Below the pieces are notes generated by a model. It was given only the letters and a program-made list of their open reading frames with translations. It was not told the DNA's origin and did no database searches. From the IMG/VR virus record IMGVR_UViG_3300014491_000006, positions 1-41,236 of that record: DNA of 41,236 bases. One strand, given 5' to 3'. This document shows, one piece after another, positions 14,837 through 22,528 of this stretch. Source of the stretch: a virus. How positions within the stretch are numbered: the first letter of the stretch is position 1; the number at the start of each line of letters is the position of its first letter. The position numbers and the translations under genes are program-made.

Positions 14837-15040
14837 ATGACAAATAGTCCGATTCAGTATGAAGTCCGTCTCTTCGACGAGACTCAGAAGTCCAACCGCA
14901 TCACCGCACAAGAATGCACCCTGCTCGGAGACAACATTGTGTTCTCGAACAAGATGCCCAACGGCGCTCACTGTGTGGCGATGTACAAGAACACCCAGGT
15001 CAGATGGGTGAGGCAGCTGCCTTCAACGGAGGAGAAATGA
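14837..15040 (+). CDS. Hypothetical protein, 67 aa, leading the Ser-X repeat ORFs
   Basis: ATG behind AAAGGAACC. A short beta-rich product (VRLFDETQKSNRITAQEC, then NIVFSNKMPNGAHCVAMYK) that looks like a small barrel and matches no family I know. Its final codons (ACG GAG GAG AAA TGA) provide the ribosome site and ATGA overlap for the first Ser-X repeat ORF. The same bases reappear as a remnant before the second repeat ORF, so the end of this gene was copied along with the repeat. Confidence 0.55.
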   Translation: MTNSPIQYEVRLFDETQKSNRITAQECTLLGDNIVFSNKMPNGAHCVAMYKNTQVRWVRQLPSTEEK

Positions 15041-15273
15041 ATGCGACGCTTCTAAGAGCTGGCTTTGATAGGTCGGGGTTGTGGTCGAAGTCGTGGTCAA
15101 GGTCGGGGCCTAGTTCGAGGTCGTGGTCGGCCTCTAGTTCGAGATTGTGGTCGAGGTCTCGGTCGAGGTCGGAGTCGAGGTCGTGGTCGAGGTCGTGGTC
15201 GGCCTTGTGGTCGGCCTCGGGGTCGAAGGCGTGGTCTAGATCGAGGTTGACCTCGGGGTCGAGGTCGCGGTAA
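15037..15273 (+). CDS. Ser-X dipeptide-repeat ORF, copy 1
   Basis: A 78-residue product. It starts MNAT and then, from residue 14, reads as Ser alternating with Trp, Arg, Lys, Gly, Ala or Glu, ending SRSR. The repeat unit is a TCG codon plus a variable codon. I chose this frame because its ATG overlaps the preceding stop (ATGA), has GGAGGAG upstream and closes with TAA directly after the array, as in copies 2 and 3. The product would be very basic and rich in Trp and Arg, so RNA, DNA or membrane binding is conceivable. It may instead serve as DNA. Confidence 0.5.
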   Translation: MNATLLRAGFDRSGLWSKSWSRSGPSSRSWSASSSRLWSRSRSRSESRSWSRSWSALWSASGSKAWSRSRLTSGSRSR

Positions 15274-15299
15274 TTGAGCCTGGGCGAAACGGAGGAGAA

Positions 15300-15596
15300 A
15301 TGAATGCGACACTTTTAGGGACCGGCCTTAGAGGGTCGGGGTTGTGGTCGAAGTCGTGGTCAAGGTCGGGGCCTAGTTCGAGGTCGACCTCGAGGTCGGC
15401 CTCGTGGTCTAGATCGAGGTCGTGGTCTAGGTCGAGGTCGGGGTCGGGGTCTAGTTCGAGGTCGTGGTCTAGTTCGAGGTCGTGGTCGGCCTCGGGGCCT
15501 AGTTCGAGGTCGTGGTCGGCCTCTAGTTCGAGATTGTGGTCGTGGTCTAGGTCGAGGTCGTGGTCTAGTTCGAGGTCGACCTCGAGGTCGAGGTAA
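15300..15596 (+). CDS. Ser-X dipeptide-repeat ORF, copy 2
   Basis: A 98-residue product and the longest copy. It begins MNATLLGTG and continues with Ser-Trp, Ser-Arg and Ser-Ser units, ending STSRSR. It lies 26 nt after copy 1, and its leader keeps bases copied from the end of the upstream gene. The first 53 array bases are identical to copy 1. Several hexamers build perfect GTCGAC-centred palindromes (for example CGAGGTCGACCTCG), so the DNA or RNA is highly structured. Expressed function unknown. Confidence 0.5.
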   Translation: MNATLLGTGLRGSGLWSKSWSRSGPSSRSTSRSASWSRSRSWSRSRSGSGSSSRSWSSSRSWSASGPSSRSWSASSSRLWSWSRSRSWSSSRSTSRSR

Positions 15597-15639
15597 TTAA
15601 ATCTGAGTGAAGATGTGAACATTTGAAAAGGAGAACACA

Positions 15640-15972
15640 ATGAAAATCGATAAATTAGCTGCTGAAAGAGCAAAACAGTTGGCCGCGACGTTCTCATCAA
15701 AAACAAAGGATGACAGTGCATGGGAAATCGGCAAGAACTATCTCATTCGTACTGTCACTATGATCGACACTGGGCGCCTTGTAGCGATTACACCCCAAGA
15801 GCTTGTGATCGAAGATGCGGCGTGGATTGCCGACACGGGTCGTTTTGCTGATGCGCTGATCTCACTCGACTTCAACGAAGTCGAACCATTCCCCGAAGGC
15901 CGAGTCATCGTCGGACGTGGATCACTGATTGATGCCGTGCAGATCAAAGGATTGCCGAGGAGCCAGAAATGA
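15640..15972 (+). CDS. Hypothetical protein, 110 aa, between repeat ORFs
   Basis: ATG behind AAAAGGAGAA. The N-terminal 25 residues are an amphipathic helix (KLAAERAKQLAATFSS). The rest has an alternating beta pattern: YLIRTVTMIDTGRLVAITPQELVIEDAAWIADTG and, near the end, RVIVGRGSLIDAVQIKG. It looks like a compact barrel in which short strands recur. Its stop overlaps the ATG of Ser-X copy 3 (ATGA), just as the 67-aa gene overlaps copy 1. Each repeat ORF may therefore need an upstream gene for translational coupling. No family recognised. Confidence 0.6.
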   Translation: MKIDKLAAERAKQLAATFSSKTKDDSAWEIGKNYLIRTVTMIDTGRLVAITPQELVIEDAAWIADTGRFADALISLDFNEVEPFPEGRVIVGRGSLIDAVQIKGLPRSQK

Positions 15973-16169
15973 ACGCGACGGTAGCTAGAGTCGGCTTCGA
16001 TCAGGCGCGGTTGTGGTCGTGGTCGTGGTCTAGATCGAGGTTGTGGTCGAGGTCTAGTTCGAGATTGCGGTCGTGGTCTAGGTCGAGGTCGGGGCCTAGT
16101 TCGAGGTCGGAGTTGTGGTCGAAGGCGTGGTCTAGATCGAGGTTGACCTCGGGGTCGAGGTCGCGGTAA
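15969..16169 (+). CDS. Ser-X dipeptide-repeat ORF, copy 3
   Basis: A 66-residue product starting MNATVARVG and ending LTSGSRSR. Its last 55 nt, including the stop, are identical to copy 1. The start codon is ATG in the ATGA overlap, with only a weak ribosome site (GAGGAGCCAG). It is the last gene of the + arm and is followed 16 nt later by an intrinsic terminator. Same doubts as for the other copies. Confidence 0.5.
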   Translation: MNATVARVGFDQARLWSWSWSRSRLWSRSSSRLRSWSRSRSGPSSRSELWSKAWSRSRLTSGSRSR

Positions 16170-16185
16170 TTTGAGGTTAATTAAG

Positions 16186-16229
16186 TGCCCTCACGGCACA
16201 GTCTCCGTACTCCGTGAGGGCATTTTTTT
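16186..16229 (+). terminator. Intrinsic terminator closing the + strand arm
   Basis: TGCCCTCACGG and CCGTGAGGGCA form a perfect 11-bp stem around a 15-nt loop, followed by seven T. It lies between the last + gene and the last - gene, so it ends early transcription at the convergence point. Confidence 0.95.
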
Positions 16230-16251
16230 CGACTGCGATCACCCCCTCGCC

Positions 16252-16416
16252 CTAGTCGCTCGCCTTGCCCTTCTTCAACTCTCCAGTTTTCTTCCCTGGG
16301 GTCTTGGCATCCCCTCCCACGCTCTTGTCGGGATGGGTGTGTCCACCACTTGCGGCACCCTTCGAGGGGCTCACCTCAAGTGAGTTGACGGTTGAGATTA
16401 CTTCGGATGGTTTCAT
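16252..16416 (-). CDS. Small hydrophilic protein, last gene of the late operon
   Basis: A 54-residue product rich in Gly, Ser, Lys and Thr with no hydrophobic core (HTHPDKSVGGDAKTPGKKTG), probably disordered. Start chosen at the ATG with AAAGGAGGT 3 nt upstream, an almost perfect ribosome site, rather than an in-frame ATG 18 nt earlier. It follows the 769-residue virion gene after a gap holding IR-2. A small virion or DNA-binding protein is a guess. Confidence 0.6.
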   Translation of the reverse strand: MKPSEVISTVNSLEVSPSKGAASGGHTHPDKSVGGDAKTPGKKTGELKKGKASD

Positions 16417-16460
16417 ACGACCTCCTTTGTTCATTTAGGTTCCTCCAACCTCTGTAATAT

Positions 16461-16484
16461 GAGTGTTCGAGAGATGAACACCCA
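16461..16484. repeat. Genome-wide inverted repeat IR-2 (degenerate)
   Basis: GTGTTC and GAACAC pair around a 7-nt centre, with outer bases partly mismatched; the right arm TGAACACCCA is intact. It lies between the two last genes of the - operon. See IR-1 for the consensus. Confidence 0.7.
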
Positions 16485-16492
16485 CAACAACG

Positions 16493-18802
16493 CTATTTTG
16501 GCTTCGCCAGAATCCCAGCCTCCTGCATGTTGTGAATTGCCTCCATCAAGGTGTCATACTGCTGCTTCGCTCCCATCTTCTCATGCTCGAATGTCTCTCT
16601 GTAGGCCTCCGCCACATCCTTCCCTACAGACTTCTCAAGTGCTGTGAGCCCAGTCTCCACAGCCTCCATGTACTGCACTGAGCCATGTGCAACAACTTGT
16701 GCACGAACAGACTCCCCACCTGCGGCAGTCTCCATAGCTCCCTTGCCCTGCGCTCCTGCGGAGCCTCCCATCTTAGCAAGCTCCTCTGCGGCCTGAGCGG
16801 AGCCTGCGGCCTTCTTCGAAGCACGATTTCGCTGCATTCGCTCTCGCGCTGCCGCAGCGAGCTTCTCTTTTGTCTTGGGAGGAGCCTTCTGAGCCAACGG
16901 CCTCGCACTCTCTCCCTTCTCCAACACACCTGCCGTAGCCTCCTCATACGCCTGCTTTGTAATCTCCATCACCCGCTGCGGCGTTAACGAGCTTGCAGAC
17001 TTTGGTATTCCGCCCGGAGGTGTGCCTCCTGAAGGAGGCATCTGCTGTCCTAGCGGCTGTTGCGGAGCAGGTAGCTGAGCCTGTGGCTGAATACCAGCGG
17101 TTGAGGGCCCTGCTACATTAGTCCTGAAGGGCGAGCTTCCGCCAGGTCCAGCCCCAGGCCCAGTGGCGGCTGGCCCAGGAGGCAAGCCGGGACGAGGAGG
17201 TCCAGGAGATGGATAACTCACTGGTCCTGATGGCACCTCCTTGTGAAGAAGGTCTGCAAACCTGTTGAGGTACTTCATTCGCATAGTAGCGGAGGACATA
17301 GTTTTCGCCACCCCACGAATAGCCTCAACCAACCCTGCCGTCACTGCTATGTGTCCATACATCCCCCCGCCTAACATCTCAGCTAGTTGGTAGGCCACAT
17401 ATGTAGCAGGTAGAATAACAGCTGCCTCTGGATATGATTGGGGTATAATCAAAAGCCGCAGCTGCTCTTTGAATTTGCCCATTGCATTGTCAGCGTAACG
17501 CGCCTTGGCCTTTGCCACTGCCTCTGTGATACCACTCATACTATGATTAAGTGTTTTCCAGTTGGTAACCTTCTCATCAAAGCCTTGGTCTATAATAGTA
17601 CGAAGTCTTTGGGCCGCATCTAGCACAGACGACGGCACTTCTTTTGTGTTATAGATCACACCATCTAAACTATCACGAAGTAGCTGACCTTCACGCGGGC
17701 CTATATTGCTCAGCTTACCACCCATCCCCCACGTTTTCAAATACGGCACCAACTGCTGTTCTCTGTAGGTCATGCCTGGCACCTGCGTTTTACCCGTTGA
17801 AGGCGGGTAGCCACGACGCTCTTTTATACTGCGTTGGTGTAGCCATTCAGCAAGCGGGGTCTCGGCATCCATCTTAACTCCGGCCGTCTCTGCTTTATCA
17901 ATCTCGGCTGTAAGCTGGCCATGCTGCTTGGCTACAATCTCCTTGCCCTTAGCCTGCAAATTCTTTAGCTTGGTAGTCTCATCCATCGCCCTTGACAAGG
18001 CCCCACCGGGAGAAATTCCGGTATCAGGATCAGCTGCCACGCCTAGCTTTCTGTTTGCGACATGCTCGGTGTAGTTTCGTATAATCTCAGCAGACAGCTT
18101 CGGCGCCTTGTTCAAAGCAGCCGCCGCACCTGGCACACCAGCTCTAACACCAGCCGCGCTCCCACCCAACTGAAACGCAGTTAGTACCGCATCTTGTGTA
18201 TTGCCTACTGAAAGCCCATGCTCTTTTATATCGCCGGCTATACCAGGAATTGCAGACAATGCCTGGCCTCCGAAGTAGGCAGCTACGGGTAGAGGATTGG
18301 CAGTAGCAAGGCTAAGTCCGATGGCTGCGCCGGCGCCTGGATCATCCTTGATCGACTCAACTCCACCTACAGTCTTGCCAACTCCGCCAAGTGCCCAATT
18401 AGCCTCTCCTGCAAGTATGTGCCCTGCCCCGCGCATAATCTCGCCGCTAGTCTTTGGGTCTGATGATAGTGCCTTATCAAAATGGGCACTTGCGGCGGCG
18501 TTAGCATTCGCTGTTTGCTCCTGCCAGTAACCTGGCGATTGATAGCCAGCGCCGCCTTGCGGCGTGTTTGTGGTCTGACGAGCAATCTCAAGCCGAGCGG
18601 TGCTCGGATGCTGCCCGATTGCAGGGCCAGCCTTGATCCTACTCTTGTACTCAGGGTGCTTCGTCAGCATCTTTTGAGTAAGCAAAACATCAGGCACATC
18701 TTTATACTCAGGATGCTTTGTCTTTACCATCTGTGCGAACTCAGTCGGAGTGAGCTGTGGTGTAACCGGAGTGAGCTGTGGTGTAATCTGAGGATTGCTC
18801 AT
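16493..18802 (-). CDS. Putative internal virion (ejection) protein, 769 aa
   Basis: Large protein with an N-terminal low-complexity part (TPQLTPVTPQLTP) encoded by two 20-nt repeats (18746-18765, 18767-18786), then two KHPEYK units. Residues about 110-260 are Gly/Ala-rich and hydrophobic; 280-510 are helical. Residues 535-640 are Pro/Gly/Gln-rich, and a charged helical tail follows. Position after the tail adaptors and fibres, and this composition, fit podoviral proteins that leave the capsid with DNA (compare T7 gp14-16, P22 gp7/16/20). No lytic transglycosylase motif is evident. The start overlaps the preceding stop (ATGA). Confidence 0.6.
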   Translation of the reverse strand: MSNPQITPQLTPVTPQLTPTEFAQMVKTKHPEYKDVPDVLLTQKMLTKHPEYKSRIKAGPAIGQHPSTARLEIARQTTNTPQGGAGYQSPGYWQEQTANANAAASAHFDKALSSDPKTSGEIMRGAGHILAGEANWALGGVGKTVGGVESIKDDPGAGAAIGLSLATANPLPVAAYFGGQALSAIPGIAGDIKEHGLSVGNTQDAVLTAFQLGGSAAGVRAGVPGAAAALNKAPKLSAEIIRNYTEHVANRKLGVAADPDTGISPGGALSRAMDETTKLKNLQAKGKEIVAKQHGQLTAEIDKAETAGVKMDAETPLAEWLHQRSIKERRGYPPSTGKTQVPGMTYREQQLVPYLKTWGMGGKLSNIGPREGQLLRDSLDGVIYNTKEVPSSVLDAAQRLRTIIDQGFDEKVTNWKTLNHSMSGITEAVAKAKARYADNAMGKFKEQLRLLIIPQSYPEAAVILPATYVAYQLAEMLGGGMYGHIAVTAGLVEAIRGVAKTMSSATMRMKYLNRFADLLHKEVPSGPVSYPSPGPPRPGLPPGPAATGPGAGPGGSSPFRTNVAGPSTAGIQPQAQLPAPQQPLGQQMPPSGGTPPGGIPKSASSLTPQRVMEITKQAYEEATAGVLEKGESARPLAQKAPPKTKEKLAAAARERMQRNRASKKAAGSAQAAEELAKMGGSAGAQGKGAMETAAGGESVRAQVVAHGSVQYMEAVETGLTALEKSVGKDVAEAYRETFEHEKMGAKQQYDTLMEAIHNMQEAGILAKPK

Positions 18803-20724
18803 TCGAATAATCCTAGTGGATCAGATTTTGGCTTATCATGAGCCGGCTTAGTGGTACCAACCTTAGTAGGAGACGCTGTCGAGGGCTTAGTAGGGCGATC
18901 AGCCACAGGCTTAGCCATATCATCCTTGAAGTTGGTGGCATGCCCTGCCTCTTTCCATTGAGTCATTAGCTCAGCCCGCTTAGATTGCATCAACTCGTGG
19001 AAATTATTCAACACACTGTCAATTGCTTGTGGCGATTTTGCCTCACTATAAGCCTGGCCAAGTGCGTCAGTCATAGCTTTGGTGCCTATTCCGCCAGTCG
19101 CAGTCTTAGCGAGTTCTGCATCGACAGCGACGCTGACTCCTTGAAAATCAAGCGGGGCGGAGCTGCTGCCAGTCTCGATGGCGTACTGATTACCAAGCGC
19201 GTTGACCAACCTTGTGTCTTTGTTATTCAACGCCTGCGCAATACGTCGAAGCTGGGCAATATGCCTATCGGCGGTCTTGATGTTGGTGAGCATTTGCCCG
19301 CCTTTGCCTGACTTAAAATAAATGTCGGCATCTTTCATAGCCACAAAGCTGACGCTCTGTGGGGTTTGCATACCTGCCTTTTCAGCCTCGTCAGCCCTCA
19401 TATAAGTAACTTCGCCATTATCGCCAACTACTGGCAGTCGTCGAGCCCCGGCAAAGGCGTTAGCCCGCGCAACACCTGCCTGTACCGCAGGATCAGTCTT
19501 TGTCATCTGGGTCATACCTTGCACACCTTTGAGGAACCTCTTGTCCTCGTCAGTCATCGGCGTTGATTTGCTTAGAATCGAAACGACTTTATCATTGGTG
19601 TTCTGTTTATACATAGCCCCAAGAGTCTGTTGTAGCCTTTGAGCGGAGGCTGTATCGCCAGATGTCATAGCCTCTTGAATCTGCGATTGCACATCCTTGA
19701 TAGGGCTCTTGGACTGAGTAACACCCTGATCACGATCAAACGCCTTGGTTTGGGGATTCCAGCCCATAACATGGGGTTTGTTATCAGCTCCCATAACAGT
19801 CTGAGTTTTTTGCATCGACTTGTCTGTCGCTGCTGCGGCTGTTGCAGCCACCTTTGCAGCATCTGTTTCAGGCCGCGAGGCATACCACTCAGCTATCTGC
19901 TTACGCTCGAAAGCCTGCTGCCTCATATTTTCCATCTTGAGCTGCTGCTCCTCCAGCGCCGCCACCCTTTTATTCTCGCCATCAACTACCGCAGCTGCCG
20001 CTTGGTACGCAGCACTTGTTGGATCAGTTACCATCTGCTCCGCAATCTTAGCCGACTTTGACTTGAACTTAGGATCTTGTGCCACCTGATTTGCCCTAAT
20101 CTCCTGCTCCGTCGGCTGCTCACCTCGCTGTTTTTTGCCATCGTAGAGCTGCGCCAATGCAAGGACTTTGGCCTGCTCCCCCTCCTTGGCAAACTTCTGC
20201 TGCTTCACCTGCTGAACAAGAGCCCCAATCCTTGGTGAGATCAAATCAGCCACAGTCTGCCCGCGACCACTTGTGGGCCCAGCCTGCGGCATCCCTCCAG
20301 GATTTGTGCCGGAGTTGCTTGGGGTGCCTGGGAGTTGGCTCCCGCCCTGAGCCTGGACCTGTCCACCTTGAGACTGAGGGCGTCCTCCTTGAGGGGGGGC
20401 CTGCCGCTGCTGAGGTTGAGGCTGCTGCCCAGCCTGACCAGGCATCCCATTTTGAGGCAACATAGGTGCAGGGGCAGTCCCAATCACAGCAGGGTTGCCT
20501 TGTCTCTGCTGCTGCTGTTGCCCCTGAGCGCCTGGAGCTTGGGTCATCCCCGACGCTCTGTTGCCCTGAGTCATTGCCTTGACCATCTGGGCAATCTTCT
20601 GCTGCACAGTGAGCCCTTGCTCGCCTCTTGGGTTTGTCGGCTGATCCAACTGTCCAGCCTGATCTGGGCTTATGCCCCCTGCCGCCCCAGACGAATCATC
20701 ACTTTGAATCCCAGGCAATGCCAT
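18799..20724 (-). CDS. Putative internal virion protein, Gln/Pro-rich, 641 aa
   Basis: ATG with AGGAGGGG upstream. Residues 1-170 are Gln, Pro and Gly repeats (for example QGQQQQQRQGN), without structure. Residues 175-300 are helical with many Lys and Gln (coiled-coil-like), and 350-600 form a mixed helical core. The C-terminal 40 residues are Lys/Pro/Thr-rich. No enzymatic motif is seen. It is translationally coupled to the next gene and is probably an ejected or capsid-internal protein. Homology to named ejection proteins would need a profile search. Confidence 0.55.
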   Translation of the reverse strand: MALPGIQSDDSSGAAGGISPDQAGQLDQPTNPRGEQGLTVQQKIAQMVKAMTQGNRASGMTQAPGAQGQQQQQRQGNPAVIGTAPAPMLPQNGMPGQAGQQPQPQQRQAPPQGGRPQSQGGQVQAQGGSQLPGTPSNSGTNPGGMPQAGPTSGRGQTVADLISPRIGALVQQVKQQKFAKEGEQAKVLALAQLYDGKKQRGEQPTEQEIRANQVAQDPKFKSKSAKIAEQMVTDPTSAAYQAAAAVVDGENKRVAALEEQQLKMENMRQQAFERKQIAEWYASRPETDAAKVAATAAAATDKSMQKTQTVMGADNKPHVMGWNPQTKAFDRDQGVTQSKSPIKDVQSQIQEAMTSGDTASAQRLQQTLGAMYKQNTNDKVVSILSKSTPMTDEDKRFLKGVQGMTQMTKTDPAVQAGVARANAFAGARRLPVVGDNGEVTYMRADEAEKAGMQTPQSVSFVAMKDADIYFKSGKGGQMLTNIKTADRHIAQLRRIAQALNNKDTRLVNALGNQYAIETGSSSAPLDFQGVSVAVDAELAKTATGGIGTKAMTDALGQAYSEAKSPQAIDSVLNNFHELMQSKRAELMTQWKEAGHATNFKDDMAKPVADRPTKPSTASPTKVGTTKPAHDKPKSDPLGLFE

Positions 20725-20751
20725 AATCCCCTCCTTCGAATACTCGACTCA

Positions 20752-21750
20752 TTATTGCGCTGCGGATGCGTCGAAGCCGCCCGTAGCAGCACCCAGCAAT
20801 CCACCCGACGCGAAGCCGCCAAGAATTGCACCCACAGTCGAGGGCACCTTGCCTCCTGTTGGCGGGTACGTTGTCGCAACCGCTGTCTCTGCACTAAGCA
20901 GAGGATTGGCCTGAGACTGTGTACGCAGGAACTCATTGTACAAATTGGTGACCGAGGTCTGATCGAGCGACTGAAGATAGGTGGAAAGTTGATTGCCAAT
21001 CTGCTCCATCGACGTGCCTGCTGTGAGCTGATTCTGAACAGCCTGCTGTAACGCCGCTGTCTGCGCCGAAACGAGTTGCGCGTTCTCGGATGTTGTGGTC
21101 TGGGCTAAATAGTTGGATTGAGCCACGGCATTGGGCGAGCCCACAAGATTCCCCCCAACATTCATCTGTTCTTTCAGATTGGCCTGATTCTGGGCAATGT
21201 TCGTTCCCATGGATTGAACCATTGCTTGCCATGCAGGAGTCTGATCAATGGGGTCTCCTGTCGCACTTATCTGAGCCAGAGTGTTCATCCCAGGAATTGA
21301 GCTGAAGTTCCCTGTCTGATAGGCTTGTTGAAGCTGTGAGAGCATCTGATCTTCGGGAGCGGTCAAAGTCCCAGGAGTGGTAGCCTGACCACTCGATGGA
21401 AGAAGTGCTGATAGATCGAATGGCGTGAGCCCCTGACCAACTTGACTCTGCAAGTAGTCACCAAGTGCATTTGTAAGTGCGGGGTCCTGTGTGCTCGTGA
21501 TCGAGGTGTTGCCTCGATTGTACGTAATGGGGGTGTTGCCAGAGGAAAGGTTGGGATCTGCTCCTGTGCCAGATAGATAGTTGTAGTCACCGCTGCTGCT
21601 CCCTTGCTGCGGCACAATCCCGGGAGTAGTCTGCCCACTCGACCCACTGTTGGGCAGCGACGGCATCGAGCTGAAGTACTGATTGCTTGATGGAGAACTC
21701 GTGTTTGAGTTATTTGCAAAGTTAAACAACTGAGAACCTGATGAAGCCAT
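20752..21750 (-). CDS. Putative internal virion protein, Ser/Gln-rich, 332 aa
   Basis: Start chosen at the second of two ATGs (21750) because GGGGGAG abuts the first. N-terminal 95 residues are Ser/Asn/Gln/Gly-rich; residues 120-275 are a helical bundle with repeated Gln/Ala (QTAALQQAVQNQL). The last 45 residues are Gly/Ala hydrophobic (ILGGFASGGLLGAATGG), a possible membrane-interacting tail. This pattern is common in small ejection proteins such as T7 gp14. It sits directly after the adaptor gene. Confidence 0.55.
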   Translation of the reverse strand: MASSGSQLFNFANNSNTSSPSSNQYFSSMPSLPNSGSSGQTTPGIVPQQGSSSGDYNYLSGTGADPNLSSGNTPITYNRGNTSITSTQDPALTNALGDYLQSQVGQGLTPFDLSALLPSSGQATTPGTLTAPEDQMLSQLQQAYQTGNFSSIPGMNTLAQISATGDPIDQTPAWQAMVQSMGTNIAQNQANLKEQMNVGGNLVGSPNAVAQSNYLAQTTTSENAQLVSAQTAALQQAVQNQLTAGTSMEQIGNQLSTYLQSLDQTSVTNLYNEFLRTQSQANPLLSAETAVATTYPPTGGKVPSTVGAILGGFASGGLLGAATGGFDASAAQ

Positions 21751-21752
21751 AC

Positions 21753-22490
21753 TCATCTCCCCCCATACGAAATTCGACGTATGATCGGACGAAGTCCGAA
21801 GGACTGCCTAAAATTCTCTTTCTTCCTGCGAGTGTGCTTTGCACCAACTAGGCCCACCTGTGTAGGGTACTTTGGATCCCCATGCAGCAGAGTGTGGACC
21901 ATCGTGGCTTTCTCAAACTCCCCAAGCTCGATGTAGCCCACCTCCACCGCCATCCATGTGAGCACAGCTTCCCACTCCACACTCAAGAGCAGCGTAGTGC
22001 TCTCAAGTGGCGAGGCCAGAGGGTGCATCTGAAGAATGCGCGCTTGCACTTGATACGCCTGAGATGGGGCTGGGTTGAACCCGATGCTGTCCCCAAATCT
22101 GTACCACTCAGCAGGTTGACTTCCAGTCGGCGTGGTCACGCGATCAGCGTCTTGGTAGTGAGTTGGGTTGAGCTTAATTCTGACTGTGTTGTTTGGCGGA
22201 TCAACCCACAACATCACATCCAAGGTGGCCTGATTGTATGCAACCTCGCCTCCAGACGGGACTGCTGGGAGCAAGTTCGAGAATGGGAACTCCACAGTTG
22301 GCGGGGTAGTCAGAGGCATGGTGTAGGGAGCTCCCCACACCTCCAGCTCATCAAACTCGTCTCTCAGCTCCCTGTCCCCTGTAAGTTCAAGCAGGGCGTC
22401 CTTCACCCACACATAGGCTCGTGCAATCGAAGATTGCCTGTTCTCAAGCCTGTTCACAACCTCTTGTGCCACATCAGCGATTGTTGACAT
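21753..22490 (-). CDS. Head-to-tail adaptor protein (tail tubular A / gp4-like)
   Basis: A 245-residue protein, helical at the N-terminus (MSTIADVAQEVVNRLENR), which resembles the start of head-tail joining proteins. A beta-rich middle (residues 80-175) is followed by helices and a basic C-terminus (KHTRRKKENFRQSFG). Such proteins form a ring beneath the portal. The start codon lies 2 nt after IR-3, whose loop carries the ribosome site AGAGG, 9 nt before the ATG. Family name inferred from position and shape. Confidence 0.6.
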   Translation of the reverse strand: MSTIADVAQEVVNRLENRQSSIARAYVWVKDALLELTGDRELRDEFDELEVWGAPYTMPLTTPPTVEFPFSNLLPAVPSGGEVAYNQATLDVMLWVDPPNNTVRIKLNPTHYQDADRVTTPTGSQPAEWYRFGDSIGFNPAPSQAYQVQARILQMHPLASPLESTTLLLSVEWEAVLTWMAVEVGYIELGEFEKATMVHTLLHGDPKYPTQVGLVGAKHTRRKKENFRQSFGLRPIIRRISYGGR

Positions 22491-22492
22491 AA

Positions 22493-22513
22493 GTGTTCAC
22501 CTCTTGAACACCC
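22493..22513. repeat. Genome-wide inverted repeat IR-3, loop holds the ribosome site
   Basis: GTGTTCA and TGAACAC pair around a 5-nt spacer that reads AGAGG on the - strand, 9 nt before the adaptor ATG; the outer right arm continues as CCC. In the - strand mRNA the Shine-Dalgarno sequence would sit in the hairpin loop, so this copy could control translation. Confidence 0.75.
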
Positions 22514-22528
22514 AAAATACTAAGTCAC

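Larger units (their letters stand above)
15025..16171 (+). repeat. Three-copy hexanucleotide-repeat element
   Basis: Three related units, each with a leader containing GGAGGAGAA or a relative, ATGAAYGCGAC, an array of TCGNGG-type hexamers, and a TAATT end. Copies 1 and 2 share 23 identical nt at the head (15025-15047, 15288-15310) and 53 identical nt at the array start (15071-15123, 15334-15386). Copies 1 and 3 share 55 identical nt at the tail (15221-15275, 16117-16171). Copy 1 is thus a mosaic linking the other two. A unique gene separates copies 2 and 3. Confidence 0.9.

Noticed and set aside
15065-15250. Arg-Gly-rich frame in repeat copy 1
   Set aside because: It lacks a ribosome site and is not kept in copies 2 and 3 with matching start and stop.
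15236-15721. Antisense frame rich in Asp-Leu and Asp-His dipeptides over the hexamer arrays
   Set aside because: A hexamer repeat without stop triplets opens several frames. This one has no ribosome site, and its start and end are not shared by the three copies, whereas the Ser-X frame keeps start and stop in all three.
15025-16171. CRISPR array
   Set aside because: The period is only 6 nt, there are no 28-36-nt repeats with unique spacers, and no cas genes are near (the Cas4-like nuclease stands alone).
16230-16492. Extra gene between the terminator and the last virion gene on the + strand (16171-16383)
   Set aside because: The frame crosses the terminator hairpin and is antisense to the small gene at 16252-16416, which has a near-perfect ribosome site.
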